The notes under the pieces were generated by a model, which was not told the origin of the DNA, searched no databases, and saw nothing but the letters and a program-made list of their open reading frames with translations. From Chiridota heheva (taxonomy: Eukaryota; Echinodermata; Holothuroidea; Apodida; Chiridotidae), in assembly GCA_020152595.1 (NCBI GenBank), contig JAIGNY010002782.1, positions 173,501-237,500 on the forward strand: a DNA stretch of 64,000 nucleotides, in the 5' to 3' direction. How positions within the stretch are numbered: the stretch's first letter is position 1; the number at the start of each line of letters is the position of its first letter. Below, in pieces: positions 19,372-32,255 of the stretch. Position numbers and translations under genes: made by a program.

Positions 19372-20176
19372 ATTAAGGTCAAGGGTCGGAGGTCAAATAT
19401 GTGATTTTAGGGGTAATTATATACTAATTTGTACATTTTTGCAGCATTTTAAACTCAAAAATTACAAGACCTATACCAATTCTATGTTGTACCATGATAC
19501 ATTGGTACATGAATTTGTGTCATGTAGATCTGGGGGTCAAAAGGTCGAAGGTCAAAGGTCACAAAGCTATTAATCTTTTTTTTACCATTATCCCCTATAT
19601 TGATGAAATGGTAAGTGTGACGTGAGCATAAATGGTGTCGTACAGTAGGGTGTGATAAATGTGAAAAATTTCAGAAGTTATTCCAGTAATCAGGGTCAAA
19701 GTTCAGAGGTCAGAGGTCCAATATTTGATTTAGGGGGTAATTACGTTATATTTTACCACTTTAAATTCCGAAAGTGCAAGACCTATGTTAACGTTATGTT
19801 GTACCATGATACCTTGGTACATGAATTTGTGTCCCGTATACTCTGGGTTGAAAAAAGGTCAAAGGTCACAGAGCTATTGACTTCTTTTCGCCATTATTCC
19901 CTATACTTATGGAATGGTAAGTGTGACGTGAGCATGAATGGTGTCATACAATAGGGTGTGATAAATATAAAAAAAATCAGAAGTTATTTTAGTGATTAGG
20001 TCAAGAGTCAGAGGTTAAATATGTAATATTATGGGGTGATTATGTACTAATTTGTACATTTTTACCGCATTTTTAACTAAAAAAGTACAAGATCTATACC
20101 AACCCTATATATATGTTGTACCATACCTTGGTATATGAATTTGTGTCCCCGTAGATTTGGGGGTCAAATGTCAAAG
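19372..20176 (+). repeat. Tandem repeat of about 315 bp (2.6 units) rich in AGGTCA
   Basis: The landmark GTACCATGATAC-TTGGTACATG recurs at 19489, 19801 and (shortened) 20118, giving spacings of 312 and 317 bp. The units also share TTTGTACATTTTT, ACAAGACCTATACC, GGTAAGTGTGACGTGAGCAT and repeated GGTCA half-sites. Perfect AGGTCAAAGGTCA direct repeats lie at 19549-19561 and 19856-19868. Confidence 0.85.
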
Positions 20177-20504
20177 GTCTGTTTGTACTCGCATGGGCAA
20201 TACAATCCATCAACATGCCTAAAGAAAGATAGCCAAGCCTGTTTTAACACCTGCTTGTACTCGAGCTCGTATGGGCAGTGCAATACATCAAAAGTCACAG
20301 AGTTTAGTTTGGGCTTTTTATGGGATGACTAACCCTTTTTAGCCCATCATCTTGGTATGCTATGTTTTACAGACAGATATAGCTATCTGGTGAGAGAGAG
20401 GGAGAGAATAACGAGTATATTCATCGCACCATTTTGTTGTTGTTGCATTTCTTACTTTAACATCTTAGCCGTTTTCGATAGATATTAAAGGAGCACTTGA
20501 CCGA
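20177..20504. other. No gene seen
   Basis: Low-complexity and unique sequence with a short GAGAGAGAGGGAGAG run near 20391. Nothing is recognised. Confidence 0.5.
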
Positions 20505-21265
20505 AATATAAGGGCGTATTATTCTGCAGTCTCTAGAACATTCGAACGCACTTTTTGTGCACGTGACGATATTAGCCTTCGAAGTGAATGTTAATATCAA
20601 CCTTATTTCTATCTATAAAATTTCTATGGAGTATTTGCATTGGCGTGATCCATGATTCAATTCTCAAAATGCACGGCCTTAAGTATTTGGTTTAGTCCAT
20701 TTTTGTACAACAGGTGCATTTCTTAACAAAGCGAGCAAATGTTTGTAAACTTTTCTCGTTTAAATTCTTTTTTATGCATTTTAAACAATCTAACGTGACG
20801 GAAATTTTATCAAAAGATTAATGTTTCGGCATCGTGTTTATATGTGTATTTAACTGTTTAATGCACGGTTCAAGGATCTTGCACTTGCGAATGACCCCTT
20901 TAAAGTCGGGTCATTCTACTCAGCCAAAATCCTTTGTCACGTGCATTAGATACGCGTACAAATATTCCGCCTCAACATTAATCTTTAATGAATACTTAAG
21001 TAAAGTGCCAACTAGCTGACTAGACTACTATCAAAAATTATACCTATTTTTTGCTTGAAAATTCCCATGCCTTCGCAAAAAACACGCCCTTATCTTTTCG
21101 ACCAAGAGCGCTTGTCAATCAATCAGGAGAGAACTAAGACAGTCTAATGAGGTAACTTTAATTTACCAACATTAAATATTTGAACACAATTTTTTTTTAA
21201 TTGTATAAGAAAAGTTTTAAATAAATTTCGATAAAATACGCTAACCAGCTAACAATTGTGTAATG
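20505..21265 (+). repeat. Dispersed repeat, copy 2 (longest copy)
   Basis: Related to 16935-17280. It begins AGGGCGTATTATTCTGCAGT and contains ACACGCCCTTATCTTTTCGA near 21082, so GGGCGT-like sequences face each other about 570 bp apart. This longer copy has additional interior sequence missing from copy 1. No coding region is seen. Confidence 0.6.
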
Positions 21266-21278
21266 ATTAATCTTCGGA

Positions 21279-22282
<1,004 letters not shown>

Positions 22283-22630
22283 TTAAAACCAACGTCCATA
22301 TTTCATGTATTCATTCCATTGTTTTTCGTTCCGTTTTTCTGTTTTTATCTCGTCTTGCAGTGTCTTCTGAGCTTTAGATATGTTTTGTTTGAATTTCGAC
22401 AGTTTGGTAAAAATATCCGATAAAGATAGATTTAGTCTTTGCAGTCGATTCTCACTCCGGTTCAGAAATACATCATGTTGTTCGAGCGTGTCATGATAAG
22501 CGCCGAAGTCGGTGATGACATCTTCCATTCGGGTCATCGCCGCTTCGAATCGACGGTCAGTCTCTTTTAAGTCATATCGTGACATTTTGGATGGAATTAT
22601 TTCGAATCCTCTTTCAAGCTCCGAGATGAT
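22283..22630 (-). CDS. Probable last coding exon of an unrecognised coiled-coil protein
   Basis: Read on the minus strand, an acceptor (gatttcttgttag) is followed at 22630 by 115 open codons and TAA at 22285-22283. The protein starts IISELERGFEIIPSKMSRYD and ends KQWNEYMKYGRWF. It is highly charged, with heptad-like hydrophobics (for example LEQHDVFL, LQRLNLSLSDIFTKL), so most of it should form a coiled coil. An internal Met at 22585 could also start a 100-residue protein. The codon composition and lack of low complexity make it look like real coding sequence in this non-coding landscape. I do not recognise a family. Upstream exons would lie at higher coordinates and were not identified. Confidence 0.6.
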   Translation of the reverse strand: MISELERGFEIIPSKMSRYDLKETDRRFEAAMTRMEDVITDFGAYHDTLEQHDVFLNRSENRLQRLNLSLSDIFTKLSKFKQNISKAQKTLQDEIKTEKRNEKQWNEYMKYGRWF

Positions 22631-23964
22631 CTAACAAGAAATCAAATTTTTGGAAATGGTATGAAAATATTGGTATGATTTTCAAGGCAGTAAGGATGTA
22701 ACATCAATGATTTAGGATTTGTTGTATATTTCTTGACAACAAGATGAAACTAGAAATGTGGTTTAGGGCCCGACGCAGGTTTTAGATTGGGGCCAGGACA
22801 AATGTTGGCAATTGCCCTTTCGACAACGAGATAAAGGCCTATTTGAAAAGTATTGCTTTGCAACATTATTGGGAGCAATGGCCTCCTCGGTGCTGGAGAC
22901 CCTCTGGTGACGTTAAGTATAACCGTTGTCCGCCTGCTCGTCCAAAGCCCCGATAGTTCTAAGACCAAGGGTTGGGGTCATGCGTGTGGGTGTGTATTCG
23001 ACATGGGGACTATCAAGCCTTCGTACTAACGGACCTTTGGACTAACGGATAGGCACCGCCATAACCACTGTTTATGGAAGAAATGGTGCATCCTAGACAT
23101 CTTGAACTGATGAATGAGGAACATGACATTGAAATCAGAGGTTGATCAGACTGTTGAATCTACACGAATTTCTCGTGTGATGGTATAGGCCATTCATACA
23201 AATTACAGTGTATGCCTACATCACAAATTGACATAAATTTGTACATTTTAATATCTGAAAATTAAAAAATGGTCAATTTTAAATTAATTTTACAAAGGGA
23301 ATCTGAATATTTTCGTGGTTTTTAGTGGATCGTTAATCACTTTACCCGTAGTTTTCTCTATCCGTCATACCCGTTATCCATACCGCCACAAAACTTTCAC
23401 GATTATGCAATCAGCTGGCTTCCCACCCAACAGCCCAGGGCACTCGCGCTTTAAAAATCGGCGTTTCAATTTTTATGAAATAAATGTATTTCATGCCAGT
23501 GAATATTCAGCTTAAGATCACTTAATTGGTAGATTTGTTGCTTTAAATGTCAATTCTCACTAAACAAAATAAAAATTAATCAATATTGTCACGAACCTAA
23601 AAACTTCACAAACTTAAATAACTGCAGTGGCAGCTATATCTATAACAATATCCGCGCAAACATAAGAGTGAAAAGCAGGCATTTAAAAGCAAGAAAAATA
23701 GCACTGTAAATTGGCAAAAGAAATACTAAAGAGATATTAGAGAGAATGTTTGTTATTATGACTGATACAACGAGAACAACTCAATATCACGTTAAAAAAA
23801 CAAAATATATATTTAAGATTAAACTTATTTACGGAAGAATGGAATAAATTACGTATATAACTGTATGATAAATGTATTTCAAACAATGGGGCTGTTAAAT
23901 TTCAGTTTTGGAAGAATGATGTCTAATTTTCATATCAATCAAGAAGGGACAGAGGGAAAAAAAA
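22631..23964. other. No gene seen
   Basis: Probably intron or upstream sequence of the minus-strand coiled-coil gene. I could not find a convincing upstream exon. Nothing else is recognised. Confidence 0.45.
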
Positions 23965-25079
23965 CAGTGTTGCCATTTGGTATCCCCGGATACCAAATTT
24001 GATGAAATTTGGTATCCGCCGAAGCCATTTGGTAACGGATATTATTTATGGGTACCAAACTGATAAATTGGTATCGAAGGGCATAATTTTTGTATCAAAG
24101 GGCATAAATTTGGTACAAAAAGGCATGCGAGACTATTTTTTACACAGTTGACTCAAGAACCAAGAGCGATTTTAATACCAAGTGTGTATTATTGTAAATC
24201 GTACTGAACGTGCATGTACGTGCCTTTATAGCAGGTACTGCAGGCGGCTCAGCATGTGTACGGCAACAAATCGAATTATTTTCATCCATTGATCACTTCA
24301 GTACGTATACACTTGCAACGTTACACGTATATGCCACACTTGAAATGGCAACCACTGGGTCAAAACCTCAAATTTTGTTGAATTTTGATTCTTATTTAAA
24401 ACATCTTGAATACCTGGTCATGAAACTTAAATATGTGAAGATAAATTCTTTCACAATTCATTTCCTGTAAAATATGTTCAAAACCTTTGCTTCTTAGGTG
24501 TAAAATGAGAGATAATTTAAGACACTTTTTAAGGACTTCCAAGTGCCTTAAAATGAAATTTTAGTCGTTTTTTTATTAGCAAAATCTAAATAAATCAAAC
24601 TTTTACATTTGATTTTGATCACGAAACAAACTTGAAAATTGGGGTAAAAACACCCTTAAAATATGTTGAGTGTAATTATTTAGTCATTCGTTTTAATTTG
24701 TCAATGAATTTGATGACTGCAAATACCCGGCTGTTTTTAAGTCTAATATGGCTTTCAGATTAACTTCAAATTTTCCCAGAGTGTATTCCTATGCAGCATA
24801 ACACTATATGACCCCTATATGGTTGCCATTTTACAGTGAAGTGTGGCCTTGTAAACCTCAAATTTTGTTGAAATTTGATTCTTGCATCTCTGGTCATGAA
24901 ACTTTTAAGAATTGCAAGATAAATATTCCATGGCAGTCCATTCCCTGCAAAACATATTCAGAACAATTCCTCCTCAGGTGGAAATCGGGGAAAATTTGAC
25001 TTTTGGTATCCGGATGTTGTTATTTGGTATCAAGATGCAAAATATGTGGTGTAGCCACAAATGTTATCTGGCAACCCTG
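23965..25079. mobile_element. hAT-like non-autonomous element with CAGKGTTGCCA ends
   Basis: 1115 bp. The left end is CAGTGTTGCCATTTGG and the reverse-complemented right end is CAGGGTTGCCAGATAA, giving 10 of 11 matching terminal bases. The flanks AAAAAAAA (left) and AAGAAAAG (right) match at six of eight bases, so an aged 8-bp duplication is possible but weak. A perfect hairpin, ATTTGGTATCC-CC-GGATACCAAAT, lies just inside the left end (about 23976-23999). GGTATCCGG recurs near the right end. Two diverged direct repeats of the ACCTCAAATTTTGTTGAA type start at about 24364 and 24855. There is no transposase. Confidence 0.7.
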
Positions 25080-25295
25080 AAGAAAAGACCCTGTAAAATT
25101 CATTTATTTGGCTCTTAAAAAATACAAATCATACTTTGCCCCCTCAGCCCAAATAAAACGGAATTTTGAACAATCTATAGGGACTTGTAAAATAAAAATC
25201 ATTGTAAATTTCGACCAAATCTTAGCTCTTATTTGGCTCTGAGATTATATAAAATCGTAGCGAGTCCGGCTTTTAAAATTTTTGGAAACGTGCCA
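25080..25295. other. Unique sequence before the first 7-kb copy
   Basis: AT-rich non-coding sequence. The two 7-kb copies become identical from AACTAGACATC at 25296. Confidence 0.5.
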
Positions 25296-26057
25296 AACTA
25301 GACATCAATGATGTTATAGCTCAACCCATTACAATGCAAGAAGAATTGATTGCTTTCATTGATTTTATTTTTGTCATATGTACTTTTATGATGTTTTTAA
25401 AGTTTGATTTGAGGTGCATTCCATTTGTGGGCAATTATTCATCATGTTAAAAATTCAAGAGTTTCAACTTTCCCGTATGAGTTGTATTCAGTTTGTTTGT
25501 TTGGGTGTAATGGCACCTTAACAGTCAGGTCATATGTGCCAAACGAGGTTAGTTGTGAATGACTGTCAGATTGGTTCTCAGTAATGACTTAGTTTTGCGG
25601 TGGGTGCAATGAGGTTCATGTTATAGCGATGTCTGAAAAATTATGCTTCTAACAAAAGCTATGTGACATTCAATGCATGGTGCCATCATGTCTCACTTGA
25701 TTAATGACGTTGGCGAGGTCATAGGTAAATTCCACCACAACATATAGTTAGAAAATACATTTTGCAAACATAACAAAAAGTTTAACATTTACACATTAAT
25801 CTTCATAAATGTTAGATTAATTTCATTTGGCCGGTACTGAAAAAGATTACTAACCAAACATGTTTCAAAACGGCCAAATATGTTATAATTAGCCAGTAAT
25901 CGGCCAAACTAGCAGCTAAGGTTGTGACAGTTAGCATTTTTTCATAAATGTACAGCTGTCACCATTACGGTCCATAACCGTTTAACCGTAAGGCCAGTTG
26001 TCATAAGTGGACGCCCTTTTAACGCAAGTATAAAGCGAAATCTTCGCCAGGTTCTTA

Positions 26058-26337
26058 ACAATTATCTACCTACTGTAGTGTAGCGGTTATCATACATGTC
26101 TACAGACCACGAGGTCCTGGGTTCAAGCCTGGGTTGGGTAGACACGCCAGTGCACCACAACTGGTTATCAAAGGCCGTGGACATTGACTTGGTTGTTGAT
26201 GTTATGTCTGTCCGTACGTCGTACCTGTGTTCTCGTCCGGATCGTATTAAGCGTTTCATGATAGCATTGTTACTATCATAAGCGATTACGCAGGTGACAA
26301 CCCCGTCATTGTAATTGTGCGTTTACTCGTCGTCGTC
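26058..26337 (+). mobile_element. tRNA-derived SINE with (GTC)n tail, full length
   Basis: 280 bp between direct repeats GGTTCTTA (26050-26057 and 26338-26345). The head CTGTAGTGTAGCGGTTATCA resembles the 5' half of a tRNA (Val-like) and holds an A-box-like stretch. The B box GGTTCAAGCC is at 26120-26129. The body continues through GCCGTGGACATTGACTTGG and ends in CGTCGTCGTC. Polymerase III would transcribe such an element from the A/B boxes, and a partner LINE would insert it. The same SINE occurs at 37450-37729 and, truncated, at 50099-50321. Confidence 0.9.
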
Positions 26338-26851
26338 GGTTCTTATTAATAGACCTTCCATAGCAACCCATGCTAATCCACCACTTGAAAGACGCTACCG
26401 TTATATTCACTATGTAATGTGCAAACATGCACTTCCTGCTTCTCGTATGAGTGTGTTAAAGTCAAGTTGACATGTACGATCGTTACTTAAATATTGATAT
26501 CTGGTGTTTTTATTCTTACATAATTAGTTCTTAAATAAATAAATTATTATCCCGATAAAAAAATCATATATTTCATGTAATTTCTTTGTCAAATACTGTT
26601 AAAAAATCTTGTTTAATGAGGAACGAAACATAACATAGAAATCATGCTGCCAAATTTGTTTGTGACTTCAAAAAAACATACACATGAAATATAATGGAAT
26701 TTCGTTTTAAAGTTATGCCCCTAATTGTGTTTCATTTGACTTTTTACCATAATTGATGAAGAAATTACTGTTTTCCCCCTTGAACTTAACAAAAAACCTT
26801 CGTATTTCCAAACATCCACGTGGAAATAATTTATTTAAAACGACCTACCTG

Positions 26852-28245
26852 TGGAGGGGAGGGTGGAGGGAAGGGTGGAGGGGGGAAGGGTGGAGGGGGG
26901 GGGGAGAATGGGCGGTAGGGGAGAATGGAGCGGTAGGGTGGAGGGGAGGGGAAGGTGGAGGGGGAGAATGTAGCGGTAGGGTGGAATGGGAGGGTGGAGG
27001 GGAGGGTGGAGCGGTAGGGTGAAATGGGAGGGTGAAACGGGAGGGTAAAGGGGAGGGTGGAGGGGGAGGGGAGGGGGGAAGGGGGAGGAGGGAGGGAAGA
27101 GTGGAGCAGGAGGGTGGAGGGAGAGGGTGAAGGGGAGGGTGGGGGGGAGGGGGGAGGGTGGGAGGGTGGAGGGGGAGGGGTGGAGGGAGGGTGGGCGGGA
27201 GGTGGAGCGGGAGGGTGGAGGGGGTGTGGAGGGTGGGCGGGAGGGTGGAGGTGGAGGGGGAGGAGGGTGGAGCGGGAGGGTGGGCGGGGAGGGTGGGGGG
27301 GAGGGTGGAGCGGGAGGGTGGAGAGGAGGGGGAGGGGGGGTGGAGGGGGAGGGGTGGAGGGGGAGGGTGGAGGTGGGAGGGTGGAGGGGAGGGTGAGTGG
27401 AGGGGAGGGTGGAGCGGGAGGGTGGAGGCGGGAGGGTGGAGGGGAGGGTGGAGTGGGAGGGTGGAGCGGGAGGGTGGAGCGGGAGGGTGGAGGGGAGGGT
27501 GGAGGGGAGGGTGGAGCGGGAGGGTGGAGGCGGGAGGGTGGAGGGGAGGGTGGGAGGGTGGGGAGGGTGGGGGGAGGGTGGAGGGGAGGTGGAGGGGGTG
27601 GTGGCGGGAGGGTGGAGCGGGAGGGTGGAGGGGGAGGGTGGAGGGAGGGTGGAGCGGGAGGGTGGAGGGAGGGGAGGGTGGAGCGGGAGGGTGGAGCGGG
27701 GGTGGAGGGGAGGGTGGAGCGGGAGGGGGTGGAGGTGGGCGGGAGGGTGGAGCAGGGAGGGGTGGGGAGGGTGGAGAGGAGGGTGGAGGGGAGGTGGAGC
27801 GGGAGGGTGGAGCGGGAGGGTGGAGCGGGAGGGTGGAGCGGGAGGGTGGAGCGGGAGGGGAGGGTGGAGCGGGAGGGTGGTGGAGCGGGAGGGTGGAGGG
27901 GGAGTGGGTGGAGGGTGGAGCGGGAGGGTGGAGGGGGGAGGGTGGAGGGGAGGGTGGAGCGGGAGGGTGGAGCGGGAGGGTGGAGGCGGGAGGGTGGAGG
28001 GTGGGGAGGGTGGAGCGGGAGGTGGAGGGGAGGGTGGGGTGGGGAGGGTGGAGGGGAGGGTGGAGCGGGAGGGTGGAGGGGAGGTGGAGGGGGAGGGTGG
28101 AGGGGGGAGGGTGGGGGGGAGGGTGGAGGGGGAGGGTGGATCGGGAGGGTGGAGGGTGGATCGGGAGGGTGGATCGGGAGGGTGGAGTGGGAGGGTGGAT
28201 CGGGAGGGTGGAGTGGGAGGGTGGAGGGTAAGGGTAGGGGGAGGG
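26852..28245 (+). repeat. G-rich minisatellite, about 1.4 kb (GGAGCGGGAGGGT core)
   Basis: Imperfect 13-bp units (GAGCGGGAGGGTG and variants) on the plus strand. The runs of three or more G at short spacing give very high G-quadruplex potential, and the complementary strand is pure C-rich. Long Gly/Arg and Pro/Ser frames across it are artefacts of the repeat. The matching array in copy 2 is only about 510 bp. Confidence 0.95.
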
Positions 28246-31200
28246 GAGAAACAGCGTTGGGCAGAGGCGGTTGTGGCTACAGGAAATGGGATGGTAAATT
28301 TCGTCCAACGTATCTTTTTATTGGTATTTCTTGTCCCCAGTAGGCAAATAGACTAAAATATTGGATGGGATCAATAGCTAAATACAAGTGTAACTGCCAC
28401 GGTCGTGTGGAGAACGAATTTTATTTATACAACAGGAGACAAAGAAAATTGTTAAATAGGGTAGAGAGGGGGAATACCCCTATTGTGGGAGTATTCCCTC
28501 ATAATGGCGGGGGGGGGGACACAGAGGGTAGGCCTATAAATGTTGTATTCATATATCGTTTTGTCAGTTTGTAGTAGTTGCTGCTGTAGGATATTGTGTA
28601 ACTTCTTTCTGGGACGTACAACATAAACTTCAAAATTATCATGCTACGTCGGAGTTCTTACTCACATATGGGGACAGGCTTAACGCACCACACCCTAACA
28701 CACATCTGAGGCTAACATGTTTTTAAAACACATTTTTATTTCAATATTGGATATATAGTGGTGCGTGGCCAGGAGCAGGAAGACTTTCCAATAATTACGG
28801 CCCTTAGTGTTTGATAATGGTAATCCCAGGGTCATACAAGCAAGAATATGTCTCCTTTGATTTAGGTAAACAATTTGAATAGAAGAAAAATCTTTTTGAT
28901 TCCTATGCCAGACATGACAGTATCTGAAATGCGAGGAACAATAATTAAAATTTTTAAAAATCGCGCAGAACGAAAAAAGAAGGTTATTAAAATAAACATA
29001 AAGCAAATGAAAAATAAGAAACTACTGTTGCATGCTTAACAGTAAAGAAATAAAATAGATAATACAAGGATAAAATATACTTATCTCACTAAAAAGAAAG
29101 AAACGAGAGAAAATACTTAATACTTCTTAAAAAAAAAAAATAACGCACCTGATTTCATGGCCCTCGGTATTCGCGAACATGGGGCCGGGTATATGCAGCA
29201 CACTACCTCTTTTATTTAAGAATAGTGACAGTTGAAAAAATATGCTTCTAACAAAAGTTGTAAGCCGTTTCGTATTAATTTTAATGTAGGAGTTAATGGG
29301 GTTTCCACTATGTAACGGTCGATTACCGACGTTATCGGAGAGCAAAGGTCACTTTGAGTGCAGCATATTCTGCAACAATACATTGTAAAAACAAAATTAC
29401 GAACATTAGCAACCATCTACATGTATTAAAACAAATATGTTAGGCTATGACGTTTGCATGTTTGATTTTTTCTGCATAGGACTTCCAATTTGTTTAGTTT
29501 TAGTTTCGCTACGGAAAAAGCGTACTGCCGTGATTCCCGGGATACATATTCCCCTACTTTTTAAGTATAGGCCTATAGAATAAAAAAAAAAATAGTACAC
29601 AATTGGGGGTAGGGGGGAAGGGGGGATTTGTTTGAGTTTCAATTCGTATCTTTTGACCCCAAGTTTGGATAAGAAGCCAAGCAAGCTCCTTCACGTTGAA
29701 GATGTGAATTTACGGCCCTGAAGTGTCAACGATTCATTGTATGAAAATGCTTTTCTGCATCTCATCCACCCCATGCCATCTCAGAATTCAATTGTCTTAT
29801 CAGGGGTGGCGGAGCGTTCAAAATATTGGGGGATTAAATGAGATAAGATGACATGTGATACGTTCACCTAAAATTGTTAGGCTGAAGCCCGCACATCCCC
29901 CTTCCCAGCTCCGCCGCCTCTGTCGATTTCAAGTCATCATTGATGATAGGACCTAAATAAAAACCTTGATATGAACGCATAATGTAAGTTTCGCGTAACT
30001 AGCATGGCTACTTTAATATGAAATTAAAATTGGTTCTTCCCCGTTTTTCTGTTTGTTCAAACTTAAGCAAACACTTGAAATATAAAACTTAACATTCATC
30101 CTATCCATGTAATGATAATCATCGGGATTACGTAATTCCCCTTTGATGTCGCTACTGCTGCGAGGAAAATCTGGGTCACTGCCAAAATGCGTTTAGAGCA
30201 GTGATGCGGTCTAATTTGCTGCACAGTATAATTTAGTGCACTTGGAATAGCTTTTTGAATGATTTAGCTAATGTATTTTCACCCAAATCAGCACTAATGG
30301 AGCTGTTATATAGCAATAAATATTCAAGTGTTTGAATTTTTTTTCTCCCAAAAACCGAGAATGATTGTTTGTTGTCCGTAAGTACTCATGTTAAGAGACG
30401 CTATAGCGACCACGTGTGACTTCCGCAACTGGGGATGACAGATCACACGGCGTGAGAATATTACCGAGTTTTGAGCAAGAGCAGGCTATTACCGCATTAA
30501 TTTATGACAACACGTGCTGATTTTGTGATTCGTAATCCAAGCAACAACTCCCTGGTAATCCGGTCGTAAAAACAATAACAATACCCAGGCAAACATTTAA
30601 TCCGTCCGTAAACACAATTATTAGTTTTGAAATATTTGTTACTCTTTGAAGTAAATAATAAAAGACACGAATTAATCTGTAATTTTATCACAATTGATGT
30701 GAAACGAGAATTTCTTTAATGTTTTCACTGCACATTAGAACTATTAAAAGCTGGGATACTTTCAACGATAGGCCAAAGGACATCGTTGTGTATGAATTTT
30801 GATTTCTTTGCATCGCTACCGTGGTTTGATTCATGACTTGTGTGTTTTTAACCTTTAACGCAAATTCTTCTGGGCCAACTTTAGGAATAGGTAGATCGGA
30901 AAAGAATTAAAGTTGTTGTATTCATATTTCATAGGAAAGAAGGACGGGCCCAAATTTCCTAGCGTACTGTTTTTACTATGAGGAGGGAACAAATTTACTG
31001 GATGGCTACGGCTTAATTGTCTGGGGCCCACATTTCCTAGGAAATAAGAGCCGGGAGGCCAAAATTTACTGGGGGGTAGAATTTACTTTTACACCGATCA
31101 GTGGTTGGGTGATGTGTATTGTGATTTGATAATTAAGGGATATAGGCGGAAATTTCTTGTGTGTATTTGAAGGGTTATGTTAATGAGTGCTAGCCTGGGC

Positions 31201-32255
31201 CTAGCGCCTTCCTCATGAGCACAAGCTAGCTACATTCCATGCATCCCATCCCCAGTACCGTGAAAATAATTAGTGATATGCATAACGCCCCGGGTGAAAA
31301 ATGTGAAGGCAATGGCATAGCGGGTAAAGATTGAAATGATAAGGTTGGTTAGATGGTTTCGTGAATTTATGCAAACTTGAAAAAGCAAACATAAAAATTG
31401 AATTAACATTCGTTTACACGTAGCATGATTTCCTAAACGGTTAAACGTCACAACCTTATTAGCAGCCCTAAGATGCCCCATTGAATACTACCGTACTCAG
31501 CGATGATTCTTCCACGTGTCCACGAAAACTTATAGGTTTAAAACAAACTTTTATTTCTGGCAATCTGCTGCCCATACGGCAAATTACGGTTTACGCAATG
31601 CCGCTGCGTTCACCAACCCAACAAAACTTTATCCTTAACGTTAGTGGATTTAAGTATAACGCTCTAGCCCCGCGATGCAATGTAGCACAAAACTTACTGA
31701 CACTCGAGACATATTGTACGACAAGCGAAAATGATCAAACAACAACTTCACACGTTATCTTCTATGCTATGTCATAACCTATCATACAACTCGGTAATCC
31801 AATCCGATACAGCGTGACCTAAATAAGATTACGAGAATTTGCATATTCATAGCAGAATGTCCGAATTCTGATTGGAAAATACTGCGATATGATTAAACAT
31901 ATATGTCCATACAAGGAACTAATAAGCATGCGTGTATACCAACTGACCAATACCATGGCCCGGAGCGGTACCGGTACGAAACGCGAATAGGATAGAGCTA
32001 TTTTTAGCGAAATTACCATAAAATCTTATACTTTGTTAAAACCTTTCGAGAGCTCTAATTAAAAAAATACATGGAATATCTCTTAACGAAATACAATCTT
32101 AAATGTCGATACAAAAATCTCGCTTGAGCCAGAATCTCAAGAGCAAAACTGTAAAACCTAGGAGGAGATGCATTTTTAAGCAAAAGTTAGTACAGGCACA
32201 TATGAGAGGTCACGCACGATTTGATAATCTCCACTCATACACTCTGTGTATGGGT
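28246..32255. other. Right part of copy 1, no gene seen
   Basis: Colinear with 39015-44410 apart from the hAT insertion there. Small A-rich and C-rich runs only. ATGCTTCTAACAAAAG at about 29244 repeats a motif also present earlier in the segment near 25645. I find no supported exon. Confidence 0.5.

Larger units (their letters stand above)
25296..32255 (+). repeat. 7-kb segmental duplication, copy 1
   Basis: Nearly identical, in the same orientation, to 36687-44410. The match begins at AACTAGACATCAATGATG and ends at CACTCTGTGTATGGGT. This copy has the longer G-rich minisatellite (26852-28245), lacks about 265 bp present in copy 2 just before the array, and has the intact empty site GTATATGC (29189-29196) where copy 2 carries a hAT element. 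No open frame in either copy looks like a conserved gene. Confidence 0.95.

Noticed and set aside
26845-28343. Long Pro/Ser/His-rich (487 aa) and Gly/Arg-rich (428 aa) open frames
   Set aside because: They translate the G-rich minisatellite. All frames are open because the repeat lacks stop triplets, and there is no independent coding signal.
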